NCBI GenBank assembly: GCA_036826475.1
Contig: DAISWG010000019.1
Location: 1 to 64,000 of the forward strand
DNA from: Miltoncostaea sp036826475
GTDB lineage: Bacteria; Actinomycetota; Thermoleophilia; Miltoncostaeales; Miltoncostaeaceae
Direction of reading: 5' to 3'
DNA: 64,000 nt
Shown: in pieces, positions 51,282 to 60,600 of the stretch
How positions within the stretch are numbered: position 1 is the stretch's first letter
Layout: each line of letters starts with the position of its first letter
The notes under the pieces: generated by a model
Told to the model about the DNA's origin: nothing
The model's database searches: none
What the model saw: the letters and a program-made list of their open reading frames with translations, nothing else
Position numbers and translations under genes: made by a program

Positions 51282-53843
51282 TCAGAGGCGCGGGTCGACC
51301 GGCTCGCTCTCCAGCGCGAGGACCCCGAAGACGCATTCGTGCACCCGCCGCAGCGGCTCCCGGTTGACGAACCGCTCGACGGCCTCCACGCCGAGCGCGA
51401 ACTCGCGGAGGGCCTGCGACCGCTTGCGCCCCAGGCCGCGGTCGCGCAGGCGCTCCAGGTTGACCGGCTCGGTGTACTCGGGGCCGTAGATGATCCGCAG
51501 GTACTCGCGGCCGCGCGTCTTCAGGGCCGGCTGCACCAGCTCGCCGCGGTTGCGGGCCACGAACCCGAGGGGCTTGGTGACCATCCCCTCCCCGCCGCGG
51601 GCGGTGAGGTCCTCCCACCAGGCGACGCCCCCCGCCACGGCAGCGTCGTCGGTGACGTCCACCACGATCCGCTCCGTCGGCACGATCAGGCCGTCGCCGG
51701 AGAGTGCGGCGATCTGGTCGAGGTGCCAGTCGTGGGGCTGCTGGACGTGCACGCGGCCCTCGGTGGCGAGCAGGTGGAACGGGGCGAGGCGCAGGTCGTC
51801 GAGCGACCCCACCGGCCAGCAGTAGCGGCGGTAGGCCTCGGCGTACGCGGCGGCGTCGCCGGCGCGTGCCCGCAGCCGCGCCACCAGGCGATCCGCCTCG
51901 CGGGTGCCGGCGATCGCCTCGGCCGCGTCGAGCGCCGCGGCCAGCCCCACCCGGGCCGCCGTGGCCACGGGGGCGTACTGGCGCTCCAGGAGCTCCTGGG
52001 CCTTCGCCGACCAGGGCATGAGCTCGCCGTCCAGCAGCACCCAGTCGGTCTCGAGGCGCTCGAACAGCCCCGCCCCCTCGCAGGCGGCCCGCACCCGGTC
52101 GATCAGCTCCCGCTCGCGGTCCGCCTCGGGGAAGAACGGGCGCCCGGTGCGGGTGTAGCAGGCGCCCGCGGCGCCGTCGGTCACGCCGAAGCGCCGCCGC
52201 GCGGCGTCCGCGTCGCGGCAGGCGACGACCACCGCCCGCGACCCCATGTGCTTCTCCTCGCACACCACCGCGGGGACGCCCGCCTCGCGGTAGTAGGCGA
52301 AGGCCTCGTCGGGGTGCTCCAGCAGCCCCTCCCGCCGGGTCGTGGCCGACGGGGAGACGGTCGGCGGCAGGTAGACCACCCAGCGCGGGTCGTGGGCGAA
52401 GCGGCCCATCACCTCCAGGGCGGCGACGGCGTTCTCCTCGTGGATCCCCACCGTCCGCTGCAGGCGGGTGGGGATGTGCCGGCGGCCGAGGACGTCCTCG
52501 ATGTCGAGCATCTCGTCGTCGGCCTGCTGGGCGGTCAATCCCACCGCCGCGTCGGCCGGGAACGGCCGCACCGGCGCCGCGTACGCCTCGCGGGCCGGCA
52601 CCGACACGAGCTCGCGCTCCGGGTAGCGCAGCGCCGTGAGCCGGCCGCCGAACACGCAGCCGGTGTCGACGTTGATCGTGTTGTTGAGCCACTCCGGCTC
52701 CGGGACCGGGGTGTGGCCGTACACGACGGTCGCGGCGCCGCGGTAGTCGGCCGCCCAGTTCCATCGCACCGGCAGCCCGAACTCGTCGGTCTCGCCCGTC
52801 GTCTCGCCGTAGAGGGCGAAGTCGCGGACCTTGGCCGAGCCGCGCCCGTGCATGTCCTCCCTGAGGCCCGCGTGGGCCACCACCAGCCGCCCGTCGTCGA
52901 GCACCAGGTGGCTCACCAGGCCGTCGAGGAAGATCACGAGCTCATCCACGAGCGCCTGGCGGCGGTCCTCCGGGATCGCCGCCACCTCGGCCAGGGACCG
53001 GTCGAGCCCGTGGGTCACCTGCACGTTGCGGCCCCGCAGGGCGCGCACGAGCTTCTGGTCGTGGTTGCCGGGGACGCACCGGGCGCTGCCCGCCTCCACC
53101 ATCCGCCGCACCAGCGCCACGGTGTCGAGGATCCGCGGCCCCCGGTCCACCAGGTCGCCCAGCAGGATCGCGATGCGGCCGTCCGGGTGGCGTGGCACGC
53201 CGTCGTCCCCGGGGACGTACCCCAGCGTCGCGAGCAGCGCCTCCAGCTCGCCGCAGCACCCGTGGACGTCGCCGATGATGTCGAACGGGCCGTGCAGGTC
53301 GCGGTGGTCGTTCCACATACGCCGCCGCCGCACGACGGCGGCGTCGACCTCCTCCTGGGACGTGAGGTGGTGGATGGTCCGGAACCCCTCGCCGCGGAGC
53401 CCCCGCAGGGAGCGGCGCACCTCGCGCACGTGGCGGCGGATCACGGGGACGGGCAGCCGACGGTCCGCGCGCCCGAGGTTGCGCTCCAGGCACAGCGACG
53501 CGGGCATGTCCAGCACGATCGCCGCCAGCAGGGCATGGTGCTCCCGCCCCAGGGCGATGAGCTGCGCCCGGTCGTGGCGGCGGGCGTTGGTGGCGTCGAT
53601 CACGGTCAGGCGTCCCGCGCGCAGCCGGGTGGCGACGATGAACTCGAGCAGCGCGAACGCGTCGTCGGACGCCGTCTGGTCGTCGGGGTCGTCGGCCACC
53701 ATCCCCCGGCAGGCGTCGCTCGAGACCACCTCCGTGGCCAGGAAGTGCTTCGCGGCGAACGCCGACTTGCCCGAGCCGCTCGCGCCCATCAGGAGCACCA
53801 GCGAGAACGCGGGGACGTCGAGCACGCGGGGGTCGCCGGTCAT
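51282..53843 (-). CDS. pnkp: Bacterial polynucleotide kinase-phosphatase of RNA repair
   Basis: An 853-aa three-domain enzyme. Kinase (1-170; LMGASGSGKSAFAAKHF P-loop), binuclear metallophosphatase (about 185-480; IGDVHGC, LGDLVDRGP, PGNHD, VVYGHTPV) and an adenylyltransferase/ligase domain (about 490-853; CEEKHMGSRAV with the nucleotidyl Lys, GEGMVTKP). It heals cut RNA ends, making 5'-phosphate and 3'-OH, and seals them with Hen1. The ATG overlaps the hen1 stop (ATGA), so the pair is coupled. Confidence 0.95.
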   Translation of the reverse strand: MTGDPRVLDVPAFSLVLLMGASGSGKSAFAAKHFLATEVVSSDACRGMVADDPDDQTASDDAFALLEFIVATRLRAGRLTVIDATNARRHDRAQLIALGREHHALLAAIVLDMPASLCLERNLGRADRRLPVPVIRRHVREVRRSLRGLRGEGFRTIHHLTSQEEVDAAVVRRRRMWNDHRDLHGPFDIIGDVHGCCGELEALLATLGYVPGDDGVPRHPDGRIAILLGDLVDRGPRILDTVALVRRMVEAGSARCVPGNHDQKLVRALRGRNVQVTHGLDRSLAEVAAIPEDRRQALVDELVIFLDGLVSHLVLDDGRLVVAHAGLREDMHGRGSAKVRDFALYGETTGETDEFGLPVRWNWAADYRGAATVVYGHTPVPEPEWLNNTINVDTGCVFGGRLTALRYPERELVSVPAREAYAAPVRPFPADAAVGLTAQQADDEMLDIEDVLGRRHIPTRLQRTVGIHEENAVAALEVMGRFAHDPRWVVYLPPTVSPSATTRREGLLEHPDEAFAYYREAGVPAVVCEEKHMGSRAVVVACRDADAARRRFGVTDGAAGACYTRTGRPFFPEADRERELIDRVRAACEGAGLFERLETDWVLLDGELMPWSAKAQELLERQYAPVATAARVGLAAALDAAEAIAGTREADRLVARLRARAGDAAAYAEAYRRYCWPVGSLDDLRLAPFHLLATEGRVHVQQPHDWHLDQIAALSGDGLIVPTERIVVDVTDDAAVAGGVAWWEDLTARGGEGMVTKPLGFVARNRGELVQPALKTRGREYLRIIYGPEYTEPVNLERLRDRGLGRKRSQALREFALGVEAVERFVNREPLRRVHECVFGVLALESEPVDPRL

Positions 53844-55231
53844 CGCAGCGTGAACACGGCCATCTGGGTGGGCGCGCCCAGCTGGGCGTCCTCGGGCCCG
53901 ACGGGGACGTGGCGCACCTCGTAGCCGTGGACGGCCGCGGCGCCGCCCGACCACGCCCGGAACTCGTCGCGCGTCCATTCGAAGCGGTGGTCGCGATGGC
54001 GCATCGCGCCGGGCGCCATCCCGTCGAACAGGACGTTGTACTCCCGGTTGGGGGTGGTCACCACCACGGTCCGCGGGCGGGTGGCGCCGAAGAGGACGCG
54101 CGTGAAGCCGGCCAGGCGGACGGGGTCGAGGTGCTCGATGACCTCCACCACCGCAGCGGCGTCGAACCCGGCGAGGCGGCGGTCGCGGTAGGTGAGGGCG
54201 GTCTGCATCAGGTGGACGCGGCCGCGCTGGGCCGACGGCATCCGGTCGAGCCGCAGGCGGCGCGCCGCCGTCTGGAGGGCCTGGTGCGAGACGTCGGCAC
54301 CCACGATCTCGGTGAACTGGCGCTCGGCGATGAGCCCCGCCAGGAGCTTGCCGGGCCCGCAGCCGAGGGCGAGCACCCGCCGCGCGCCGCTGCCGCGCAG
54401 CACCGCCAGCACGGCGCCCAGGCGGGCCTCGCTGGGGCGCACGGGGGCCTCCCCCGCCTCCTCGTCCGCCTCCGCCCGCCCGGCCGCCTCGTCGTCGGCC
54501 TGGGGTTCGTCGCGCAGCAGCTGCTCCATCGCCCGCCCGGTCAGGGCGCGGTCGCGGGCGAGCGAGCGCGACGCGATCAGCTCGCGCTCGGGGTGGGCCG
54601 ACAGCCACGGCTCGCCACGGCGCAGCAGCTGCGCAACCTCCGACTCCTCCACCCAGTAGTGCTTGCTCCCGTCGAGGACCGGGATCAGCACGTACAGATG
54701 GCTCAGCAGCTCGGCCAGGCGGACCTCGCCCTCCAGCGTGACCGACAGGTACGGGCTGAGGCCCCATTCCGGGAAGGCCGGGTCCAGCAGGTGCGGCTCG
54801 GGGGTGACAGCGTAGCCGAGGGGCTCGAACATGCTCCGCAGGAAGCCCTCCCCGCCGGCGCAGGGCAGCACCGGCAGGCGGGCGGTGAGCGGCAGGGCGC
54901 GCCGGGCCAGATCGGGGCGGGCGTCGCACCGCCCGGACATCGCGGTGCGGAAGACGCGCCCCAGGGCGACGCTCATGAACGACGACGCGGCGTACGGGCG
55001 GTCGTTGACGTACTGGTCGATGCGGGGGAACCGCATGCCGCGGCGCACCAGCCCGACCGGGTCGACCTCGAGCAGCAGCGCCACCGTGCACCGGTCGTCG
55101 GCCGCCTCCGGGTAGAAGACCTGCGCCGTGCCGACGGGCAGGGGGAACTCCTGGGGCCGCCCCGGGCGCTTGTGCAGCAGGAACCCGAGGTCGGTCGCCG
55201 GCCGGTGCGTCGTGGTGATGGTGAGCAGCAT
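53840..55231 (-). CDS. hen1: 3'-terminal RNA ribose 2'-O-methyltransferase
   Basis: A 463-aa Hen1. The N-terminal domain (1-245; TDLGFLLHKRPGRPQEF) activates the Pnkp ligase; the C-terminal methyltransferase has VLALGCGPGKLLAGL (SAM loop), VVEVIEHLDP and HRDHRFEWTRDEF carrying the Mn-binding Glu/His residues. It 2'-O-methylates the 3' nucleotide of a broken RNA before sealing, which guards against a second cut. First gene of the repair operon. Confidence 0.95.
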   Translation of the reverse strand: MLLTITTTHRPATDLGFLLHKRPGRPQEFPLPVGTAQVFYPEAADDRCTVALLLEVDPVGLVRRGMRFPRIDQYVNDRPYAASSFMSVALGRVFRTAMSGRCDARPDLARRALPLTARLPVLPCAGGEGFLRSMFEPLGYAVTPEPHLLDPAFPEWGLSPYLSVTLEGEVRLAELLSHLYVLIPVLDGSKHYWVEESEVAQLLRRGEPWLSAHPERELIASRSLARDRALTGRAMEQLLRDEPQADDEAAGRAEADEEAGEAPVRPSEARLGAVLAVLRGSGARRVLALGCGPGKLLAGLIAERQFTEIVGADVSHQALQTAARRLRLDRMPSAQRGRVHLMQTALTYRDRRLAGFDAAAVVEVIEHLDPVRLAGFTRVLFGATRPRTVVVTTPNREYNVLFDGMAPGAMRHRDHRFEWTRDEFRAWSGGAAAVHGYEVRHVPVGPEDAQLGAPTQMAVFTLR

Positions 55232-55293
55232 CCCCCGACATCCATATCAGCGCCGCGGGTGGAAACCCCCTGCACCGGCGCCGCCGGGCGTCG

Positions 55294-55635
55294 TCACCGG
55301 CATGCGGCGTGGACCACGAACAGCGCGTCGGTGTGGGGGTGGCGCGCCCGGAGCACCACCTCGCCGCCGGGCCCGACCCGCGCACCGGCATGGGGCAGCG
55401 TCCCGGCGATCGGCAACGACAGCGTGCGGAACGGCGTGTACGCGGTCCACCCCGCCCCGCTGGTGCCGGACACGACAGCCGCGGGCGGCGCCGGGGTCGG
55501 CCGCAGGCCGGCGCTGCAGACGCGTGCGACCGCGTCATCCCCCGGCAGGCCCACGACGTCGGGCATGACGACCCCGCCGCCGCATCCGGCCGTCAGGCCC
55601 GCGGCGGCGACCAGGATGAGCGCCGCGCGTCGCAT
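55294..55635 (-). CDS. Small PASTA-like lipoprotein
   Basis: A 113-aa protein with signal peptide and lipobox (AAAGLTAGC), followed by one PASTA-like module (MPDVVGLPGDDAVARVCSAGLRP). PASTA domains bind peptidoglycan fragments or beta-lactams in kinases and PBPs; here the domain stands alone on the membrane surface. Only one module is present. It lies 62 nt upstream of hen1 on the same strand. Confidence 0.75.
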   Translation of the reverse strand: MRRAALILVAAAGLTAGCGGGVVMPDVVGLPGDDAVARVCSAGLRPTPAPPAAVVSGTSGAGWTAYTPFRTLSLPIAGTLPHAGARVGPGGEVVLRARHPHTDALFVVHAACR

Positions 55636-55703
55636 GCGCCCGATACTGGCGGGCGGGCGGGCGCGGCGCGCCCCCCGGACGGAGGGTGCGCCGCGCGGCC
55701 GCG

Positions 55704-56207
55704 TCAGTCGACGGCGCCCAGCTTGATCGCCTCCACCAGGAAGGCCTGCGCCTCCGGCGGGATCACCTCGTAGTCGATCTTGGCGCCACCGGCCATGAGC
55801 TCCTCCACGACCGCCGCGATCGTGAGGGTCGACGAGTCGTCGGCCAGGATGAAGACGGCGGACTCGTCGCCCTCGATGTAGGTGCCGATCTGCTTCATCA
55901 GCTTGTCGCTGACGCCGCTGTCGCGGGCCTTGCCGATGAGGGCGCCGGCGCCCACGCCGACGGCGGTCGCCGCGACGACCGGGGCGGCGATGAGGCCCAC
56001 CAGCAGGCCGACGGCGCCGCCGCGGAGGGCGCCCCGCTTGGCGGTGGCGTCGCGGGTCTGGTGGATCTTCACCTTGCCCTTCTCGTTGCGGTACACGAGG
56101 GCGGCGTCGTCGACGGTGATGGTGCCCTCGGCGACGGCGTCGTCGATGCGCTCGAGGGCCGTGAGGCCGACGTCCTTCGACGGGACGCCCACCATGATCA
56201 GCTGCAT
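55704..56207 (-). CDS. DUF1269 family membrane-associated protein
   Basis: A 167-aa protein. DUF1269 signs: MVGVPSKDVGLTALERIDDAVAEG at the start, DDAALVYRNEKGKVKIHQT, then a glycine-rich amphipathic or membrane stretch (about 68-95) as in stress-associated pore-like proteins, and a C-terminal half with AVFILADDSSTLTIAAVVEEL. Function unknown. AGGAGG precedes the ATG, and the start overlaps the end of the methyltransferase gene by 10 nt. Confidence 0.85.
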   Translation of the reverse strand: MQLIMVGVPSKDVGLTALERIDDAVAEGTITVDDAALVYRNEKGKVKIHQTRDATAKRGALRGGAVGLLVGLIAAPVVAATAVGVGAGALIGKARDSGVSDKLMKQIGTYIEGDESAVFILADDSSTLTIAAVVEELMAGGAKIDYEVIPPEAQAFLVEAIKLGAVD

Positions 56208-56986
56208 GTCATCTCCTCCTGTGTGATGCCGGCCGGGCCGGCGTCGCGGCGGGCGACCCACGTCGCCCGCAGGCTGGACGCATCGACCGGGCGGTCGGCG
56301 TACTCGTCGGTGACCGTGATCCGCGTGAAGCCGGCGGCGGCGAGGCCCGCCCGGATGTCCCAGTCGGGGAAGAACCACTGGCGGTGCCGCTCCGTGAAGC
56401 GCTCCGCCCCCTCCCCCGCCACCCGGATCCGCGTGTCGCACGTGCGGGCGCGGGTGTCGACGGTGGAGGTGAGCGTGAAGCGGTGCCCGTCCTCCTCGCC
56501 CTCGAGGAGGGGGTTGGCGACCATCAGGTCCATCATCGCGTCGGTGTGGACGTCGAAGACGAGCCAGCCGCCGGGCCGGATGCGCGCCGCCAGCGCCACG
56601 AGGGTCGCGCGGAACGCATCCGGGGTGAGGTGGTTGAAGCCGTCGAGGGTCGACACCGCGGCGTCGAACGTCCCCCCGATGGTGAGGTCCGGCAGCGTCT
56701 GCCGGACCAGGGCGGCGCGGGGCCCCAGCAGCAGCCGGGCCCGGTCGAGCATCGCCGCGGAGGCGTCGACGCCGACCACCCGGTAGCCCAGGGCGGCGAG
56801 CTCCGCCGTCATCAGCCCCGTGCCGCAGCAGACGTCGAGCACGGAGCGGACCCCGTCGGGGTCGGCGCTCCAGCGCTCGTGGAGGAACCGCGACCACCGC
56901 GCGTGGCAGCGGTCCACGACGATGTCGTCGTAGACCGCTGCCAGCGCCGTGTACGGGTCGGCCTCGCCGACGGGTCCTGCGGGCAC
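56198..56986 (-). CDS. Class I SAM-dependent methyltransferase
   Basis: A 262-aa methyltransferase. Motif I is VLDVCCGTGLMTAELAALG, motif II region VVGVDASAAMLDRA, and motif IV DAAVSTLDGFNHLT. The C-terminal part (HRQWFFPDWDIRAGLAAAGF) resembles small-molecule methyltransferases. Substrate unknown. It overlaps the DUF1269 gene and ends a group of small genes likely to be co-transcribed. Confidence 0.88.
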   Translation of the reverse strand: MPAGPVGEADPYTALAAVYDDIVVDRCHARWSRFLHERWSADPDGVRSVLDVCCGTGLMTAELAALGYRVVGVDASAAMLDRARLLLGPRAALVRQTLPDLTIGGTFDAAVSTLDGFNHLTPDAFRATLVALAARIRPGGWLVFDVHTDAMMDLMVANPLLEGEEDGHRFTLTSTVDTRARTCDTRIRVAGEGAERFTERHRQWFFPDWDIRAGLAAAGFTRITVTDEYADRPVDASSLRATWVARRDAGPAGITQEEMTCS

Positions 56987-56996
56987 CGCGGCGCCG

Positions 56997-57296
56997 TCAG
57001 ATGCCGAGCAGCTTGGCCTTGGCCGCGGCGAACTCGTCGTCGGACAGGACGCCCTGCTTGTGGAGCTGGGCGAGGTCCTGGAGCTTCGCGATCTGCTCGT
57101 CCTCCTGCGGGGCGGCGGCCGCCTGCTGCGCGGCCACCTGCTGCTCGTACTGCTGCTGCGCGGCCATCTGCTGCTCGTACTGCTGCTGGTCCTGCGCCGC
57201 GTACTTCTCCGACTGCCGGTGTGCGACGCGCCCGGACACTGCGGTCGCGGTGCCCGCCACCACGGCGGTGCGGGCGGCCATGCGAAGGAGTCCCAT
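56997..57296 (-). CDS. SHOCT-domain protein
   Basis: A 99-aa protein: an N-terminal hydrophobic stretch (LLRMAARTAVVAGTATAVSG), a Gln-rich coiled-coil-like middle (QQQYEQQMAAQQQYEQQ) and a SHOCT module at the C-terminus (KLQDLAQLHKQGVLSDDEF). SHOCT segments mediate oligomerisation. It lies 10 nt downstream of the DUF6325 gene, a pairing that is common in actinobacteria. Confidence 0.9.
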   Translation of the reverse strand: MGLLRMAARTAVVAGTATAVSGRVAHRQSEKYAAQDQQQYEQQMAAQQQYEQQVAAQQAAAAPQEDEQIAKLQDLAQLHKQGVLSDDEFAAAKAKLLGI

Positions 57297-57306
57297 TGTC
57301 AGCCTC

Positions 57307-57744
57307 TCAGTCGGGGAGGGAGATGGTGCCGAGCTCGTTCAGGGCGGCATCCACCACGTCGGCGGGGATGCGGATCTGGTCGATCACGAAGCCGTCCGCC
57401 GCCCGGACCGCCTCGACGAACCTGGAGGCCCAGGCGTTCTCGAACGCCACGACGAGCGCCGAGGTGTTGGGCGGCAGGTCGTCGGCGAGCTCCTCGGCGT
57501 CCTCCTCGTTGAGGGAGCCGGGGGCGAGGACCGAGACCTCCAGGAACGCCGGCCCGGTGTCCGGGTCGAGGTCCTGGATGTCGATCGACGTGACCACGCC
57601 GTCGGCGTCCTTCATCACGAAGAGCAGGTCGAGGATCCGGATCGTGCCGCTCTCCACCAGATCCATGATCGCCGGAGCGATCCGGCCGGTGAACTTGTTC
57701 CCGGGAAAGCCCAGGATGACGATGTCGACTGGGCCCGTGGCCAT
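57307..57744 (-). CDS. DUF6325 family protein
   Basis: A 145-aa protein beginning GPVDIVILGFPGNKFTGRIAPA and containing LVESGTIRILDLLFVMKDADG, the DUF6325 signatures. It usually accompanies a SHOCT protein, as here. The mechanism is unknown; the pair may be part of an envelope-stress group with DUF1269. Confidence 0.85.
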   Translation of the reverse strand: MATGPVDIVILGFPGNKFTGRIAPAIMDLVESGTIRILDLLFVMKDADGVVTSIDIQDLDPDTGPAFLEVSVLAPGSLNEEDAEELADDLPPNTSALVVAFENAWASRFVEAVRAADGFVIDQIRIPADVVDAALNELGTISLPD

Positions 57745-57841
57745 GCCGCCTCCTTCTGGGGTGCACTGCGCGTCACCGTAGTCCAGCGCGCGGGGCGGGG
57801 GCGCGCATCGCCCCGATGGGGTGATGCGGCGCGCCGGAGGG

Positions 57842-58525
57842 TCATCCGCCGGCGTCCCCCGCGTCGCCCTCGGCCAGGAACAGCAGCGCCGCCCGGACGC
57901 GGCGGTCGACCGACTCGTCCTGGGGGCGCAGCCCCAGCTTCGCGAAGATGGCGTTGACGTGCTTCTCGACGGCCCGCTTGGTCAGGACCAGCGCGTCGGC
58001 GATGGCGGCGTTGCTGCGGCCCTGGGCGATCTCCCCCAGGATCTCCAGCTCGCGCGGCGTGAGCGCCGCCAGCGGCGAGCGGCGCGCGCGGACGCGGTCC
58101 TCGACGAGCGCCTCGACCACCGACGGATCGATCACCGAGCCGCCGCGGGCGACCTCGTGGACCGCGGCGACGAGCTCGGCGGGGCGGGCGACGCGCTCCT
58201 TGAGCAGGTATGCGCGGCCGCCCGAGCCGTCCTCCAGGAGCGTCAGCGCGTACGCCGGGTCGACGTGGGCGCTCAGCACCACCACACCGGTCCCGGGACG
58301 CTCGCGGCGGAGCCGGCGGGCCACGTCGAGCCCCTCGTCGGTGAACCGGGGGGGCATCCGGATGTCGGTGACCACCACGTCCGGCGCGCACCGCTCGACG
58401 GCCGCCAGCAGGGCGTCGCGGTCCCCGCAGGCCGCGAGCACCTCGACGTCCCCCGCGAGGCCGAGGACCCGCACGATGCCCTCGCGGACGAGCAGGTCGT
58501 CCTCCGCGATCACCACGGTCGTCAT
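57842..58525 (-). CDS. NarL/FixJ response regulator
   Basis: A 227-aa response regulator: receiver domain with the phospho-acceptor Asp in VVVTDIRMPP, Lys in YLLKERV, and a LuxR helix-turn-helix (TPRELEILGEIAQGRSNAAIA, TKRAVEKHVNAIFAKLGL). It is the partner of the divergent histidine kinase. Its ATG is preceded by TAGGGT at 6 nt and no ribosome binding site. Confidence 0.93.
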   Translation of the reverse strand: MTTVVIAEDDLLVREGIVRVLGLAGDVEVLAACGDRDALLAAVERCAPDVVVTDIRMPPRFTDEGLDVARRLRRERPGTGVVVLSAHVDPAYALTLLEDGSGGRAYLLKERVARPAELVAAVHEVARGGSVIDPSVVEALVEDRVRARRSPLAALTPRELEILGEIAQGRSNAAIADALVLTKRAVEKHVNAIFAKLGLRPQDESVDRRVRAALLFLAEGDAGDAGG

Positions 58526-58531
58526 CGCGCG

Positions 58532-58537
58532 ACCCTA
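58532..58537 (-). promoter_or_regulatory. Putative -10 box, leaderless response regulator
   Basis: TAGGGT on the minus strand, 6 nt (cgcgcg) before the ATG at 58525; identical box and spacing to the HipA-like gene at 14421-14433. Confidence 0.5.
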
Positions 58538-58627
58538 ACCCCCGGGCGCCCGCCGCGCTTATCATCGCGCGGGGGTGCCGGGACGCGGGGACCGGCGCTG
58601 ATCAGGGGGCCAGGGGTGGTGCTCGGG

Positions 58628-60421
58628 ATGGCGGAGCGGGACCGGGCCGCGTGGCGCGCGGCGCTCGCCGTGGCGGCGTTCGCGCTGGCCCTCGGCGTGC
58701 CGATGGTGATCGCCGCGGCCACGTCCGGCCACCTCGAGTACCCGGCGCTGGCGGCCGGGCTCCGCGCCGCCTGGATCGGCCTGTACGCCGGGGTGGGGCT
58801 CTGGTTCGCCCGCATGCGGGGCCAGCGGCTGCTGGGGCTGATGATGATCGTCTGCGCGGCCACCACGGCCGTCGCGAGCACGGACGCGCTGTCGGGGTCG
58901 GTCGCGTACACGGTGTCCAGGACGGCCACGCTCGCGTTGCCGCCGGCCCTGGCGCTGATGCTGATCGCGATCCCCGAGGCGCGGGCGGTCCGCGCCCGGG
59001 CGTCCGGGTTCGTCCTGGCCGCGATCCCCGTCGTCCTGGTCCTGGGAGTGGGCTACCTGATGGTGGCGGACGAGGCGCCGTGGAGCCAGGCGGCGAGCGA
59101 CTGCGCGGGACCGTGCGCCGGGTCGGCCATCCAGGTGACCGACGCCCCGGTGCTCGCACACGTCCTGGCCGTCGGCGTCGCGCTCACGATCATCGCGGCT
59201 TTCGCCGTGGTCGCCGCGGCCCTGATCGACGGGGTCCGGCGCGCCGGGCCCGTCGCCCGGCGGGTGCTGCGGTCGGTGACCTGGCTGCTGGCCGTGTGGG
59301 CCACCCCGTTCGCGATCGGCCTGGTGGCGATCGCCATCGACCCGCAGCCGGGGGGCTTGAACCCGTACCTCATCACCGTGAGCGTCATCCGGGCGGCCCT
59401 CCCCCTCGCGATGCTGGCGGTCGTGGCGGGGCGCGCCGCGCGCACCGGGGCCATCCGCGACGAGCTCACGGCGCGCCTCGCCCGCGTCGACGACCCCGCG
59501 ACGGTGGAGCGCGTGATCTCGGAGGTCCTCGACGACCCCACCCTGCGGCTCGCGTTCCGCGACGGCGCCGGGTGGATCGACGTGCACGGCGATCCCGTCG
59601 CGGCGGACCGGCCGGGCGACGACCGGGGGTGGGCGTACCTGGACGACGACCGGCGCGCGGCCCTCGTCTTCGACGCGGCGCTCGAGGCGCAGGAGCGGCG
59701 CATGCACGCGGTCGCCGGGCTCGGGGCGGCGGCGCTCGAGCGGGCCCGCACCGAGGCCGAGCTGCGCGCGACGCGCCGGCGGCTGGTGGACGTGGCCGAG
59801 CAGGAGCGCAAGCGCATCGGTCGCGACCTGCACGACGGCGCCCAGCAGCGGCTCATCTCGATGGCGCTGCGCGTGGCGATCGCGCGCGAGACGCTCGCCG
59901 CCCACCCGGAGCTGGCGGGGCCCCTGCTGCAGGAGTTCGGCGGCGACGTGCAGGCGGCGCTCGACGAGCTGCGCGACCTGGCCCACGGCCTGTACCCGCC
60001 CGTGCTGGCCGACCACGGCCTGCCGGAGGCGCTCCGCGCCCTCGCGCGGCAGTCGGCCGTGCCCGTCGAGACGTCGATCGCACCGGTGGGGCGCCGGGAC
60101 GCGCTGACGGAGGCGGCCGTGTACTTCTGCTGCTCGGAGGCCCTCCAGAACGCCGTGAAGCACGGCGGGCCGGACACGGAGATCGCGCTCCGGCTGGGGG
60201 TCCGGGAGGACGGCGCCCTCACGTTCGAGGTGCGCGACGACGGCCCCGGCTTCGCGGCGGGGGCGCCGCGGGACGGCGCCGGGCTCGGGGGGATGCGGGA
60301 GCGCATCGAGGGCGTGGGCGGCACCCTGACGATCGCGTCCGCACCGGGGGCCGGCACCCGCGTGGCGGGCGTCATCCCGCCCGAGGCCGCCGCCCGCAAC
60401 GGACACGGCCCGCCCGTCTAG
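58628..60421 (+). CDS. NarL-type sensor histidine kinase
   Basis: A 597-aa membrane sensor with about eight helices in the first 290 residues (a 7TM-like sensing module), a short linker, and a HisKA_3 kinase core: QERKRIGRDLHDGAQQRLIS with the phospho-His near residue 402, and an HATPase domain (EALQNAVKHG; VRDDGPGFAAGAP; GLGGMRERI). It should phosphorylate the divergent response regulator. ATG 58628 is used; an in-frame GTG at 58619 is possible. Confidence 0.92.
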   Translation: MAERDRAAWRAALAVAAFALALGVPMVIAAATSGHLEYPALAAGLRAAWIGLYAGVGLWFARMRGQRLLGLMMIVCAATTAVASTDALSGSVAYTVSRTATLALPPALALMLIAIPEARAVRARASGFVLAAIPVVLVLGVGYLMVADEAPWSQAASDCAGPCAGSAIQVTDAPVLAHVLAVGVALTIIAAFAVVAAALIDGVRRAGPVARRVLRSVTWLLAVWATPFAIGLVAIAIDPQPGGLNPYLITVSVIRAALPLAMLAVVAGRAARTGAIRDELTARLARVDDPATVERVISEVLDDPTLRLAFRDGAGWIDVHGDPVAADRPGDDRGWAYLDDDRRAALVFDAALEAQERRMHAVAGLGAAALERARTEAELRATRRRLVDVAEQERKRIGRDLHDGAQQRLISMALRVAIARETLAAHPELAGPLLQEFGGDVQAALDELRDLAHGLYPPVLADHGLPEALRALARQSAVPVETSIAPVGRRDALTEAAVYFCCSEALQNAVKHGGPDTEIALRLGVREDGALTFEVRDDGPGFAAGAPRDGAGLGGMRERIEGVGGTLTIASAPGAGTRVAGVIPPEAAARNGHGPPV

Positions 60422-60428
60422 ACCCCGG

Positions 60429-60599
60429 CTACCACCGCCGTACCCGCAGGGGCTCGGGCGGCGCCGTGCGCGCCGCGGGCACGCGGTCGCGCGCATCGGC
60501 GGCCCCGGCCGGGGCCGCCGGGCGCACCATCGCGGCCAGGGCCGCCGCCCGCAGCAGCCGGCGGCGGCGCACCACGCGGGCGGCGAGCACCCGGGGCAT
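60429..60599 (-). CDS. Possible 56-aa exported peptide
   Basis: A short ORF, basic at the N-terminus (MPRVLAARVVRRRLLRAA) with a short apolar stretch ALAAMVRPAAPAGAA, then a Pro/Arg-rich tail. It could be a twin-arginine-like or ordinary signal peptide remnant, but GC-rich DNA makes such ORFs by chance. It begins directly beside the structured element. Low confidence. Confidence 0.25.
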   Translation of the reverse strand: MPRVLAARVVRRRRLLRAAALAAMVRPAAPAGAADARDRVPAARTAPPEPLRVRRW

Positions 60600-60600
60600 C

